From: Alisma plantago-aquatica
Taxonomy: Eukaryota; Streptophyta; Magnoliopsida; Alismatales; Alismataceae
Reading direction: 5' to 3'
Assembly: GCA_963693085.1 (NCBI GenBank)
Contig: OY856412.1
Location: 1,128,488,244-1,128,552,243, forward strand
DNA: 64,000 nt
Part shown: positions 23,844-35,760 of the stretch, one piece after another
Position numbering within the stretch: position 1 is the first letter of the stretch
Layout of the letters: each line of letters opens with the position of its first letter
Made by a program: the position numbers and the translations under genes
Notes under the pieces: model-generated
Databases searched by the model: none
What the model saw: the letters and a program-made list of their open reading frames with translations, nothing else
What the model was told of the DNA's origin: nothing

Positions 23844-26400
23844 CAATGTATTCTAATTGAGATTGTTCCAAACTATGTAGCCTTAGGGTGCTTTATTTTA
23901 TCCCATGGGTTTTTTTTATAGTATCTATTGATAATGTATTGTTTCAAATGATCTTATTCTTTTCTGTTATGCTAATAATGACCTTGTTTAACAAACATTG
24001 GGAATGTAGTGAATCTTAATAATATCCCATTCGTATTGTCGATTAGGTTTATTAAAAGCTAATGAACTAACCAAATGTATTTTTCTCATTTTAGAGGATC
24101 AACCCCAAATAATACCCCTTCTAATTTTGTGGATTTGTGGTCCTATCAACTTGGGTAGAGGTATGCAACTTAAAAATAAGACAATAAACCTAGAAGGTAT
24201 GCATTAAGAGAAAAAGATGACCTAATTAAGATCATTGATTTTCCCACAAGCTAGCCTAAATGTTACTTTGTCATAATGGGTTTCCGAAATGAGGATGGGA
24301 GTTTAGAGGGGAATAAAGGGAGATCAAAATATCTTACCTGAAAGGATTTCACTTTACATTGAAGAATATGACAAAATGTATACATCTCCGTCTCATGAAA
24401 TTTTGCAAGGTTGGTCTTGAACCCTAAGAGATGCTAAAATATATTGACTATTCAGAGAGTGTTGATGATATTTTCATCACTGGAATGAATATAAATAATT
24501 ATGTCCATATAAAATTATATAAAATATTTATTCTTTAGGTTTTTTCATTACTGTGAGAATGTTGTTGGAGACTCCTAGATACTACATAGAGTCTAATGAA
24601 GACACAAATATGACATAGAGGTAAGGTGTAAGAGGCTTACTTATGTGCCTCCCACCATGGGGCACATCGGTCTAACAAACATATTTAGTTACCCAATCTA
24701 GACACACTCTTGTCTTAAATTCACAAGCACATAGTTGGAGATGTATTATAGAGAATGCAACAAGCTAGGTGGATCCATAGAGATGGGGGAACTAGATCGA
24801 AGCCTTTGTAATATGTTTTTATTGAATATTCTAGTTTTTATTGGTTTAACTTCCTGAGTTTGAGTCATACTAAAGTGAACAAGTACGTAATAGAAACAAC
24901 AATTAAATCTAAGTTAACCCTACACAATTAATGCTAGTTAACAAAGCAAGTAAGGCCAAATACACTAGTGAAAGAAACTAAAGACTAACAGTCAACACTA
25001 CAATAACAAGAAAAAATTCTATATAGCAATTAAGGGAAAAACTAAGTAAACAAGGAAAGAGATAGCAAGTAGTTACTCTAGGCTAGCAAGTATGCTAAGA
25101 TAAAAACAAAGCATACTATGAAACTAACTATTAGAACCTCTCACAAGAAACTAAGAATATGAATCAATTATTAACTGCAAACTAACTGGCATGAGCAAGA
25201 AATTAAGGAAGTGAACAAGAACTACTAGCTAACACTAGAGAGAATTAGGGTTTGGACAATTGATTGAGGGTAGTGTTTCAGGGTAAATGTGATTCACAAC
25301 CTAGTTAGGGTTATATTATGCAAGACATTCATTCAAACCATGTTAAATAAACAACATAGTGGGACTAAGATGAATTTTCGAAAATTACTAGTTGACAATG
25401 GGTGGTATGAGGTGTGCATAGGGAACTAGTCCATATCACCCCCATCCAAACTTATGAGGTAAAATTAATTAGGGTATAGGTACAATTATATCAAGACTAC
25501 ACTAATTTATGTCAATGGAAGTGATTCTCCTAATGCAAGTGGCAACAAGAGGTATTATTATAACTTTATACATATATTGAATGTAAATAATAGATTGTTA
25601 AGGATATACTAGAAACATTCATGTCTTGTTTGCATGTTTTGGTTTGAGAATGCAATTTCTCCTTTGACAAGGGATTTCGTGTGTTTTATTATTTTCAATA
25701 ATCCATTAATAATTATTGAAAAGGAAAAGAGTGGAAAATTCAATTATAAAGGAATTTCTATAAGTAATGGGAAATTGGTAATTAAATAAGGAATTGTGGG
25801 GAAATTCTAGAAAAGGGTAAGTTGAAGGAAACTAATAAGTTTTATTTGGTCTAATATTGTACTTAATGAAAATAATACCAAAATAAGATTTATTGAAAGT
25901 TTGGGTGTGGAAAAGGAGATATTGTATGCCTTAAATGAATAAAAAAAAAAGTAATTTCTTAAGGGGAAAGAATAGAATATTTAAATTTTTTATTTTACAC
26001 CAACTCTTGCCCACATTGAGATTTAATTATTAAGATATCTCCTTTAAAATTTGGGATCAGTCACTTAATGGAAGAGAGAGTTATGAGTTAATTAAGTTTT
26101 CTTAAAGTGAAAGGGGTTATTGGTCAATATAGTAAATGTCACATATTAATTGAACTTGGAATCTAGGGCTTGACCCTTTGATTTCATGCATCATCTCAAC
26201 CCTTTAATTGTAGATCAAAGGTCAAGAGATCGTCTCCAACCTTCGATTGAATCTGAAAACAACCCACCATGTTTAAAATTCCTTCTTTTACACCTTCCTC
26301 TCTCTCCAATTCATGTAAACACCTAGAAATACTCCCAAAAAACCCAGGAGGAAGTTTCAAGTTTGGTAACCCCTAGTTTCATCCACTTCAAGAATCTATT
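23844..26400. other. no gene recognised
   Basis: The first part could be internal sequence of the element whose LTR ends at 23843, since GAGATTGTTCCAAAC resembles the start of the internal region at 54640. The rest is AT-rich with no long frame, no motif and no clear repeat. Confidence 0.35.
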
Positions 26401-26985
26401 GAATCTTTCCTTATTTATAGGCCCAACAGACGCCCCATTCGAGTCATGGCTATATAAAGGGGTAGAAACCCCCCTACGAGAACACAACACCCTCAACGAG
26501 ACTGAAAATTACTCGAGGATCATCCCTCTACCTCCAATTCCCATCCAAAACCTTCTCCCTCTCTTAGTTTCTTCTTTGTACCCTACTGAGGAAAAATCCC
26601 TCCTTCCTCTTTTCTTCGACCTCCACCCGACCAATTGAATCCATCAACGAATCCAACAAGACTAGGTGAGGGTACCAACACTCCTACCTAGCACTCAGGA
26701 GCCCAGAAGCCCAGAGTCAACTCTGGAGTTGACTCACACAAGGCTGCGGTTCTAAAGACTAGAGGTTGAAGACAACCCCTACCAAAAAAATTATTCTGCC
26801 GTGAGTCCCCTGTTGTGAGGTAAAGGGCATTCTCACTTTTTTCCCCTGTCTTTTTTTCCTGAGCCAAGCGGACCCAGGTGCCACAATGGTGTGAGCTGAC
26901 TGGCTCGACCATGGCCCCGTAGCACGCACCCTGGCTTAGTAAGCTACCTAGGTTGCAAGCCATGATTGGTCCAAAATGATTTATC
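26401..26985. other. GC-richer segment with a TATA box, unassigned
   Basis: CTATATAAAGG at 26450-26460 is followed by pyrimidine-rich leader-like sequence. 26690-26970 is much less AT-rich than its surroundings. Frames at 26363-26638 (plus) and 26963-26688 (minus) show no domain. It resembles an LTR promoter and R/U5 region more than a gene, but no LTR ends were located. Confidence 0.3.
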
Positions 26986-27358
26986 TTATAAAATTCTAGG
27001 ATTTAGTTGGTAGATCCAAATATGGTGAGTATATATATGATTGTGATCATAAAAAGATAAGGAAGTCAATAAAATGAGTTTCATAGTATAATTTCTACTC
27101 AAATTACAAAAGTACCAAAAGATGCAATCGTTAATGTAATTTAATAAATATGAACAAAAATTTCATAAGATTAATGAAATTGATGAGTATAACTTGATTT
27201 TAATGGATAAAGTGTTAATCAATTGGATAAAAAATATCTTGGACTTAATGTTGGTTAAAAGTTCATATGTTCCCAAAATTTGGCTTTCCTAAGATGAAAA
27301 GCTTTATGTGTGGTAATTAGAGTTTGGGAAGCCTAACCCTAATGAAACCATAATTTGT

Positions 27359-27973
27359 CACGAAAACAAAAACTTAGTGTCCAAGTCATTCATAATGGAT
27401 ATTTTATGAACACAATAGTAATACTTGGGTGTTATACAATAATTATAAGGTGATTTCTTGATTGGTTGCATTTGCTCTTATTTACTTGGATGTTAAGACT
27501 AATATGAAGAAATGTATGTTGTAACGCTAATGAATAGTCATCTTATCGACTTCTGTGGTCTTCCAAAGTTTCCCAAATGGATTGTAATTAAAGTGATTGA
27601 TTGCTTATTTACTTTCTGCAATCTATATGACCCCTATGAGTATCATCTTATATAAATATGACTTGCTCATGAAAACACTAACGTAGTGTCCAAGTCAGTC
27701 ATAATGGATATTTTATGAACACAATAGGAGTAATTGGGTGTTATACAATAATTACAAGGTGATTTCATGATTGGTTGCATTTTATCTTATTTACTTTGAC
27801 ATTAAGACTAATATAAATAAAGGTATGTTATTATGCTACTGAATAGTCATCTTATCGACTTCTGTGGTCTTTCGAAGTTTCCCAAATGGATTTCAATTAA
27901 AGTGCTTGATTGCTTATTTACTTTATGCAATCTATAAGACCCCTATGAGTATCATCTTATATAAATATGAATT
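27359..27973. repeat. 309-bp tandem duplication carrying a TATA-like box
   Basis: Copies at 27359-27667 and 27668-27973 are nearly identical: TAGTGTCCAAGTC, CATAATGGATATTTTATG and TTATCGACTTCTGTGGTC occur in both at the same offset. Each copy ends with TATATAAAT (27649 and 27958, exactly 309 bp apart). Since a primer-binding site lies at 28694, this is probably a duplicated U3 promoter region of a plus-strand LTR. Confidence 0.85.
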
Positions 27974-28692
27974 TCTCAAACCCTAAATAGTTATCTCTGG
28001 TGAGTTAATGATCATGGAGTGAAAAAGGTCATTATGAGAATGACTGATGATCAAGACTAGAAAAGAAGATCAACACAAGCCAAGCCCAGAAAGGAAGGCC
28101 TACATATAACCAAGATGAAAAAGGAAGGTTTTGAATGTCAACTAGAGGGACCAAACCACAAGGAGAGGGTTCCCCATAAAAAGGCTCCCCTAAAGAGAGG
28201 GCACACAACAGAGAGTTAAAGGATAAGGGTCAAGGAGTTAGAAAACAAAATGAATGTTCAATTTTGTAATGATACTTGCTACTATGGATGATTATGTTTT
28301 TACACCTAAATGCGTACATTTTGTTCCCCGACGTACTTAGTATATCTTGATATAATGACCAAATTTTTGTTTCATGTGGTTTTAGGTTAAACTATAATTA
28401 ATCCAAAAAATGGACATGGAGAGAAGAAGGCACCAAAAGTAAAGATGCTTAAAGTTACCCTAGAGAATTATATGTAGTTATATTTACTTAATGTTGCATA
28501 CATTAGTTTTCCATTCATGTAACTTTGTAGAGGAGATTCTATCTGCATGATGTTATCAAACTCTTTTCCATTAAATTAAAATTTTAATTATTATTAGTTA
28601 TTTGCTAAACCTTGATACTAGAATTATGATAATGGCCCTTGCCATCTCAGTCCATCTTAGTTGGGGATAATAGGGAGAGGGGGTCATTATAT
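27974..28692 (+). mobile_element. R/U5 part of a Ty3/gypsy 5' LTR, plus strand
   Basis: This is the stretch between the second TATA-like box and the primer site at 28694. It contains no frame of note. The 5' LTR start upstream was not found. The junction GGGGGTCATTATATTTGG resembles the LTR-PBS junction of the minus-strand element at 57135 (AAGGTCATTTCATTTGG), suggesting related families. Confidence 0.5.
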
Positions 28693-28693
28693 T

Positions 28694-28706
28694 TGGTATC
28701 AAAGCC
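28694..28706 (+). other. primer-binding site, initiator tRNA-Met type
   Basis: TGGTATCAAAGCC matches the plant initiator-Met site TGGTATCAGAGCC with one mismatch. It is followed by about 120 bp of leader that stops at the CACTA-like terminus at 28828. The gag-pol of a plus-strand gypsy resumes after 43316. Confidence 0.8.
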
Positions 28707-28827
28707 CAAGTTTACCATTAAACCTTTAATAATTTAGTAAAATTTAAAGAATTATGTAGAGACCAAGATAATTATTAGGGAATTTTTGTAAAGATGATGT
28801 TGTAAAGAAGGAACTATGACCCAGATG

Positions 28828-29020
28828 CACTACAAAATATTGGCCTTTGTTGAAGAACATTTGTGAGGAACCAAAAATCATGAATAATGATGTCTATTTG
28901 TGAGGGCTCGTCCTTCAAATATGGGATGAAATCCCTCAACCGTGTTTTTAACATCCTTAGAACTTTTATGTGAACACTAATCCCTCACAAATACATTACT
29001 CACTAATCACCCCGTGAAAA
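28828..29020. repeat. left subterminal region of the CACTA-like element
   Basis: Copies of the motif are CATTTGTGAGG (28857), ATTTGTGAGGG (28896) and its inverse CCCTCACAAAT (28981). Together with the CACTACAAAA terminus this matches the architecture of the right end. Confidence 0.55.
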
Positions 29021-29159
29021 ATTCCATGCCAAATGTTTCCCTCCATCTCATAACCCTTCCCTCCATCTCATATTCTTCCCTCCATTCTAAAACACAACAT
29101 TTGTAAATCAAAATGAAAAAAGAAAAAAGAAAAACCCTCCCCACTCGTTCCTCCATGTA

Positions 29160-29540
29160 AGAATTGTTTCGTCTTCCATGCTTCCCCCTCTCGCACCGTG
29201 TGCATCCCCCTCTCACACCGTGCACGTCCGGCCGGTCCTCCCCTTCTGCACTGGTCCCTTTTCCACTCGATGAGCACCTCGCTTCTTGCCCTCTTTCTAT
29301 TTTCCTCTGGTCTGTGTATCTTGTCCTTTTCCTTTTTATCCTCTCGCCCAGTGGCGAAGCGCAACCTGAGGATACCAACAATCACAGATTTGATTCGGCG
29401 TATCCTGTGCTTATGTGTGAGCAGCGTGACCTAGGACAATCGACATCCATCGTTGTTCGTCATCCGTGTGTGTTCTATTCTTGGGCAAATAGGAGGGAAA
29501 GGACCTTGTGTTCCTTGCTAAAACTACGGCAAAAGGTAAC
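29160..29540 (+). other. GC-rich exon-like segment, unassigned
   Basis: An unusually GC-rich stretch in an AT-rich setting ends in a donor-like CAAAAGGTAACC. Overlapping frames exist on both strands (29164-29547, 29385-29007) without a recognisable domain. It could be a captured 5' untranslated or first exon. A run of 12 C residues follows at 29713-29724. Confidence 0.25.
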
Positions 29541-30736
29541 CGACTGATTGATTTTGCTGTTGCTTTTTTCAAAACTGATTTGTGTACATGTATAAACCTA
29601 ACGGTGAGGGATGTTGATTGTCAAAACTGATTTTTTTGCTTGTGGTTTTGATCGGGGTTGGAGTAGGAGTGGGGTCAGTGGCGGAAGAACAGGGTGGCCG
29701 ACAGGGGCCACGCCCCCCCCCCCCAAACTTCTGCAATATTAACTAACAAAGTGTTTTTTGAGTTTTAAGTTAACCCTCTTCTGCCTTCCGGATATTGCTC
29801 CCAATCTCCTGATTCCGTTACTGACATCCATATGTGCCTTGTTCGACAAAGATTTAGCTAGCAGTTGATGGAGACGTATAATCAGGGGTAGCCATCTTGA
29901 CAAAACAAGCAACTCAATGGCCGCCTTGCCTAACACCAGTTGATTTCATTGTTGGGCAACTAACACTTTCTGATACATTTCCATCTACCAACAGTCATTG
30001 ACATTGAGCAAACTTATACAGTGGAGAGTGACAAATATAAATGCTCTGCAGAAATATTGCATTAGACTCAGAGAAGTCCATTTTCTATAAGAAAAATGGA
30101 TTTGTCAATGTTTTTTTCACTGTTTGTTAAATAAAAAATATCATAATCTCACCGATAAATTTTCAAACCCAGACGTACTTGTAGAAATTGTCGTCATTCT
30201 GATTTAAGATCTCCCTTTCAGCCGTGGATAATTATTGAATGCATCTTGCTCACTGTCGCAGGTAGTACCCTAATCTACACCTTGCTTAGAGCTTCTCACC
30301 CACAACATCCACGGCATGTTGTTTTTAGTTGGTACTGCAGACTTGACATTGTTGGTGACTTGGGTAATATGCGCAATGTCGGAGGTCAGATTCATTTGTT
30401 TACATCTTTCCCAATTGTTGTTGAGTGGTTGCTTCTCTCATCTTATAATTAACCTTCGTTGTAACTTGTAAGTCTTGTTCAGTTCATCCCTGTAATATTT
30501 TGCTGAGTGTCTGTTTGCGTTTTGCATAACCACTTAACAAAGTTATCTGTTTGAAATCATATGTATTAGGATTTGACCTGTAAACCCCATAAGTACCTTG
30601 TTATTTGGGAATTTTCTTATTTGCAAGTTCTATAGTGTTGAACTATTTTCACTAGGAACAATTTGTACCAAGCGTCAGCCCAAATATATTATTACTTTGT
30701 TCTTTGTTGATTTGTTTGTTCATTAAACACCTTATG
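29541..30736. other. no gene recognised
   Basis: AT-rich sequence with short frames only (minus 29936-29739, plus 30246-30452) and no motif. Nothing could be assigned apart from the C-run at 29713-29724. Confidence 0.35.
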
Positions 30737-31350
30737 TTTTTTTTTGGGTGTAAAGCGACGTGTTACTCTTATATAAGGCTAAAAAGAACTGTACAAAATG
30801 GGCCCTGGATAGAGTGTCCAAGGATCAACGAACAAAGATGCCCACAAAAGCGCGAAAAACTACCAAACTACATACCAACAAAAAACTACTATAAAAAACA
30901 CAACACCAGGCTATCTAACACAACCCAAAGCCCCTTCCATCTGTAGAAGACTATAAGAATCACTGCACACTTTCTTCCACAGGTTGACAGGGCTACACTG
31001 GCTTCCCACAAAAATTCTGCTATTTCTTTCAATCCACAAATGATAGAGGACAACAACCACGACCATCTTTTTGTCCCCTTGGATTATGATTAAGTTTTCA
31101 ACAGAGGTAGGCTTCTCCCCAAATTTCTGCTTCTAATTCTCCCATACCTCATAACTAAATGAACAGTAAAAGAAAAGATGCTCAGTAACATCCTCATCCT
31201 CCTGACATAACGGGCACCTAGTAGCAAGATAATACCCCACCTTCTTTAGGAATTTAGAGCTAGGTAATTGATGAAGGAATAACTTCCACAGAAAGCAAGC
31301 CCAATTTCTAGGCACTTTACCATCCCATATCCGCTTCGACCAAGACACTC
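30737..31350 (-). pseudogene. 5'-truncated LINE: RT zinc-binding domain, 3' UTR and poly-A
   Basis: The minus frame 31348-31133 reads WSKRIWDGKVPRNWACF, then CPLCQEDEDVTEHLFFYC and SYEVW, the zf-RVT domain near the C-terminus of plant LINE ORF2 (the CPLC and HLFFxC ligands are present). After one stop the same frame continues with HLWIERNSRIF, the usual next block. A run of nine T on the plus strand (30737-30745) is the poly-A tail, preceded by a LINE-like 3' end with TTTAGCCTTATATAAGA. The fragment abuts copia sequence at about 31386. No target duplication was identified. Confidence 0.85.
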
Positions 31351-31385
31351 GATCGAAGTGAGATCTAGAAGAGACTAGAAGACAC

Positions 31386-31670
31386 TCAAAGCTGGTCCCA
31401 CATGGCTTTGGTAGTCCAGAGATCTAGAAGCGATAGGCTGATCATGGGCTCAACACTGTTGATTGTCCAGGTCATGACACTGGAGTCCTCCTTACTCCAT
31501 TGATCGTAGGCTTGTTTAGTTTTATCATCAACATTATCAACAGGTACAACCAAAGCATCAAAAGTGAGATGCGAGTAACGATCATGAGCTTTGACATAGA
31601 GCTCGAAGGCCGCAAACCTAGTGTGATAATTGAAGCCATCCAACTTCACTGTAGTGACGCATAGAGTCCT
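31386..31670 (-). pseudogene. Ty1/copia gag fragment
   Basis: The C-terminal half of the minus frame 31871-31386 reads VKLDGFNYHTRFAAFELYVKA, split here as VKLDGFNYH and FELYVKA, then YDQWSKEDSSVMTWTINSV and AMWDQL. This is the N-terminal gag domain of plant copia elements (KLxGxNYxxW...W...D...). The first 69 residues of the frame do not match and lie in leader sequence. Protease, integrase and RT are absent: the sequence changes to LINE at about 31350. The 5' LTR and primer site lie upstream at 32448-32680 in the same orientation. Confidence 0.82.
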
Positions 31671-32079
31671 AAGTGACTCAGTATATGTCATCAAAAAGAG
31701 ATGTAGGATGACAAATACGTTGGCAAGAAGTAGTAGTAGAGAAAAGAACCCAACTTTGGGGCAACAACAGTAGTCAGCAGGCAGCAAAAAAGGTACCCAA
31801 ACCATGGGCAGCAGTAGATTAGGATCAATAGATCCAAAGAAACCCGCAACGGGGCAATAGGCAACAACCACAGATCTAGATGATCACACTGACAGACCTG
31901 CATTAGGCCTGAAGATAAGAGAAAGACCTACGCCACCATGGGGAGAGAGTTACTCCACCATGAGATGTAGGTAGGCAAGAGAGGTAGTCCTTTTAGATCA
32001 TCAACATGCTATTTTAGAAAGTGCCGGTAGACACGTAAGAGGAAGGAAGAAGAAAGATGGGAGGCTAGAGGGGTGAGGC

Positions 32080-32440
32080 AATGGAGGCTGGTGGATTTGG
32101 GCGGGGAAGAAGAAGATGGGAGTTGGGGGCGGGATTAGGGGCGGTGGTTGGGGGGAGGGTTGGGGGTGAGGGGGTGGCGGGGGTGGCAACGGGCTTAGGG
32201 GCGGCGGGGGGCAGCAGGTTGGGGATGAGGGGGTGGGGCGGAGTCGACGGGAGGTGGGGTGGGACGACGGGTGAGGAGGTGGCGGGTGGGCTGGATGAAG
32301 GGGGGTGTATGCGACGACAATAGGGAGGTATTACGGCGGCATCCGGGGGTGTGTGTGGAGGTGGAGGAGATGTGGGGAAGGGGTGGGTAGAAGGGGAATC
32401 ATTAGGGTTGGAGAGAATGGGGTGGGAAGGTTAGGGAGGA
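32080..32440 (+). other. strongly G-rich tract in the copia leader
   Basis: The plus strand has dense runs of three to six G (for example GGTTGGGGGGAGGGTTGGGG near 32145), with G-quadruplex potential. The minus strand, which is the copia sense strand, is correspondingly C-rich and gives a Pro-rich frame (32189-32001) unlikely to be a protein. Composition differs sharply from the AT-rich surroundings. Confidence 0.8.
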
Positions 32441-32447
32441 TTGTGGC

Positions 32448-32459
32448 CGTCTGATACCA
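32448..32459 (-). other. copia primer-binding site, initiator tRNA-Met type
   Basis: The minus strand reads TGGTATCAGACGG, agreeing with TGGTATCAGA of the canonical site. It directly follows the LTR end at 32460. Confidence 0.85.
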
Positions 32460-32680
32460 TATAGAAGAGAAATTCTTTATTTGATGTGTCTAACAAATAC
32501 AATGATGTCTCTTTTATAGGATAAGAGAGTAAGTAAGAAACAAAACTAGGCAATATGGGATAAAATAACATCTAAAGACAACAAGTCTAAACCCTATAAC
32601 ACAACACACAACATAGCATAACACATAACAAAAAAGATAACATAGCATAACACAATAAAACATATATACTAATACTAACA
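32460..32680 (-). mobile_element. copia 5' LTR, about 221 bp
   Basis: The minus strand begins TGTTAGTATTAGTATATATG at 32680 and ends TTTCTCTTCTATA at 32460 beside the primer site. TGTTAG starts and short LTRs are typical of plant copia elements. The 3' LTR is not in the window. Confidence 0.75.
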
Positions 32681-33574
32681 TCTCTACATCAAGCTATGCA
32701 TTGAGTGTAGTAGACTACTAGACTTAAGCTATTATTATTTTTTTGTTTAGACCATGGAACTAAACTTCGATGCCGAAATTTCAAACTTCGAGCCTAGGTG
32801 AAGTCGAATCCTCAATACTTCGGCTTCGCCTAAACTTCGGGGTGATGTTTCCCTGATTTTGTCAAAGTTGATTTTTTTGTATGTATTTTCGTCTCAACTT
32901 CTCCGAAGTTGTCGAAGTTTCCTCGAAGTTGGAAAAGTTGGGGCAAAATTGAGATGATCCAGAACATTAATTCTAACTAGTGCACTAAGCCACTAACGGC
33001 CATATAATACATAATTGTCGCCTCCAACCCTCTTCACAACTTCTAATATCAACTTCTATGTTTGTTGCTGCCACTCTTTCCTAGAGAGGGTCTTGTAACT
33101 ACTATTTGGTTGTATATTTGTATATAATACATATGTTCAACACTTGAATTGTATTTGTATGTGTATTGCATGTTTGACCATTGCAGGCGCACATCATATT
33201 ATCCACCTACTTAGGGCTAGAGACTCATGAATCGTGTATTTTTGTTAAGTTAGCGATCATAGATAGAGGTATAACATAATTATAAGTTTTCAATCGAAGT
33301 TTCCTTCAAATTTACATCATTTTCTTCAAAAATCGGCATCGAAGTTTCCACAAATTTCCACTTCCACACCTGGCGAAGTTGACACGAAGTCGAAGTCCTG
33401 CACCATGGTTTAGACCAATCCTCATTTAGATTATAGTATCGGTAATTGAGTTTTCATTTCTAAATCCATATGTAGAAGTAAGAGAATACATTTTTCCCTA
33501 GTTTTCAAAATTTATGTTCATACCAAATTGTTATATATATCATATTGTCATTTACTTCTTTTTATAATCTTTAG
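32681..33574. other. no gene; CGAAGTT-type short repeats
   Basis: 32760-32940 and 33290-33410 contain many degenerate copies of an ACTTCG/CGAAGTT motif in both orientations. No frame or domain was recognised. The sequence runs into the carrier exon at 33575. Confidence 0.4.
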
Positions 33575-34680
33575 GGTTCTACAGAGGTGTTGCGCCTAGT
33601 GTGACTGGATCCCTCACAACTAGTGCAACATACTTTGGCATCATAGAATCGACAAAGAAAAGGCTTGAAGAAAGGCATCCAGGGCTTTCTGGTCACTGGG
33701 CTTGATGTGTAACATCATTTTTATGATAGTTGTTTTATGATTTCAGATGTTTACTTGATGTGTAACATCATTTTTTATCCTACACTAAATCTAACATTTT
33801 TTCTACTATCTACTGTTACGATAGTTTCTACTGCACTGTCGGGTATGTTGATTTAGTACTGCTGCCGCACTTGGAAGGGGTTGGGGAAATCAATTGCGTT
33901 AATCATAATGATCCCCACTCCTTATTTAAGTAACCGGATTGCACCTTAATGTCTAGTTTTGTACAATTATCTTATAAAATCATAAATCCGCCAAAAAAAT
34001 CTGTATCCTAGTCTTATATTTTGTGTGGGATTCCAGTGTATGTTTAGACCTCTGAAACCCATCCCTTTGTTTTACTGTAGAAATAATTTTACTTGTCTGT
34101 TTATTAAACAAGAGATAACACAAGAAATATAGACTATGGTCGAGCTACAGAACTTGAAGTGACATTCAATTCTTTGGCAAAAATATCCTTTCATTTTGCT
34201 CCACTTTTCCCCAGTAATGCATATCATAGGAGTTTCCCAAATGTAATCAATGTTTAATATTCATTGTGTATTTTTTTGGTTCAGGTGATACACTGGGTTC
34301 ATTTGTATATGTTCCTTGTGAAGTAATGAAACAGAGGATGCAGGGGCAGGGGACGAAAAATTCTTAGAATGCTACATTGCTTCAGTCAGAAGTCCCTCAC
34401 GGGATTGGGGGAGGAACATATTGTTATTATAAAGGAATGTTTCATGTTGGTCATTCAATTTGGAGGCAATGTGGTTTAAGAGGACTATATGCGGGGTATG
34501 TCTCTCTCTGGAAAACATACCATTTCCCCTTCATGCTTTGATATTAATCTACTGTCTATGAGTAGTCAGACTGGTAGTTTACAGTATACCTGCAAAGTTC
34601 AGAGCAGTGAGGGCATAGTACTATCATATAACAAACTCATACAACATAAAATTTTAATATTCTACAAAATATTTTCTTTA

Positions 34681-34800
34681 CAATATCGTTTTCATGTAGG
34701 CATAGTAATTTTTCCACATATATTTGAATTAGTAATAGTAATGTTTCCACATATATTTGAATTATTAATAGTAATGTTTCTATATAAATTTGATTGCTCC
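34681..34800. repeat. 33-bp triplicate in the carrier intron
   Basis: Three copies of ACATATATTTGAATTA plus AGTAATGTTTCC follow each other at 34714, 34747 and about 34780, with a period of 33 bp. The third copy is degraded. It lies in the intron between exons B and C of the carrier fragment. Confidence 0.85.
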
Positions 34801-35429
34801 TCTCAACATAGTCAGACATTGTCTTTTTGTTGTGGTTTGTATTAAATTCTCTTTTAATATCTTTCCAGTGTTTCTCTTAAATGCTAACAAACTCTACTAG
34901 TATGAATTTGGCTATGTCAAAGCATTAATATTGAAGTACACAAATATGCCTTAACAATTGACCACTATTGAATTGTATGATGAAGCAACTACTGACAACA
35001 GGTTCAACGTGGTTTCTGTTCTGTAGCCATGTCTTTTATCATACCAGGTCCCAACATCTCAAAAGTCATGGCTGTGAAAATTTTGATAATGCTAGTACTC
35101 TCCCTGACCAGGGCATCAATGAAAACATTTCTCGTGATAATACTGTAGATTGTCTCCCTGTCTTAATCGTAGAACTTCTTCAAATTATAACTTCAATATC
35201 AAGGTTTTCATAGGCAAGTACTGCAGTTAAACATACAATGTAATCTACTCATGCTGACAACGCACTGTACATGTCGTTACTAGCATCGTGTCCTTTTTCG
35301 GTGGGGTACTAACAACCTAGATAATGTGCACCTTGACTAGCTATCACTGCAGTGGTTGGCATGACCATAGTGTCCCCCTCCTTTTTGTCTTCTAATTCAA
35401 TGAGCTTTTACTCTTGGCTCATGATTATA

Positions 35430-35760
35430 TTAAAAAATGGCAGATTATCAGATTTCAGGCCTAGTGAAACTGCATCATACCCTTGGTTCGTGACAAAAAA
35501 AATGGCAGATGCAACTTCTCCATTTATAGCAGAAATACTTTGGTTCCTTATTTGAAAGGTAAATTCCATTCAGAAGAGTTCATGCCTAACGAAATCAAAA
35601 CAACTTTCAAATTTCTTTTACCATGATTATAACAAAAATTGGCAGATACAACTGCTCTATTTAGAACAGAAATACTTTGATTCCTTGTTTAAAAGGCAAA
35701 TCCCCATCAGAAACATAGTGAAAGTGTCAGATTTCTGGCATAGTGAAATTGCATCAACTT
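35430..35760. repeat. two diverged direct repeats in the carrier intron
   Basis: TGGCAGATGCAACTTCTC with CAGAAATACTTTGGTTCC near 35500 recurs as TGGCAGATACAACTGCTC with CAGAAATACTTTGATTCC near 35640. The block around CAGATTTCAGGCCTAGTGAAA at 35445 recurs near 35730. Both copies are in the same orientation. Confidence 0.7.

Noticed and set aside
32001..32323. Pro-rich (minus) or Gly-rich (plus) protein
   Set aside because: Both are consequences of a G-rich tract in the copia leader; low-complexity translation with no other support.
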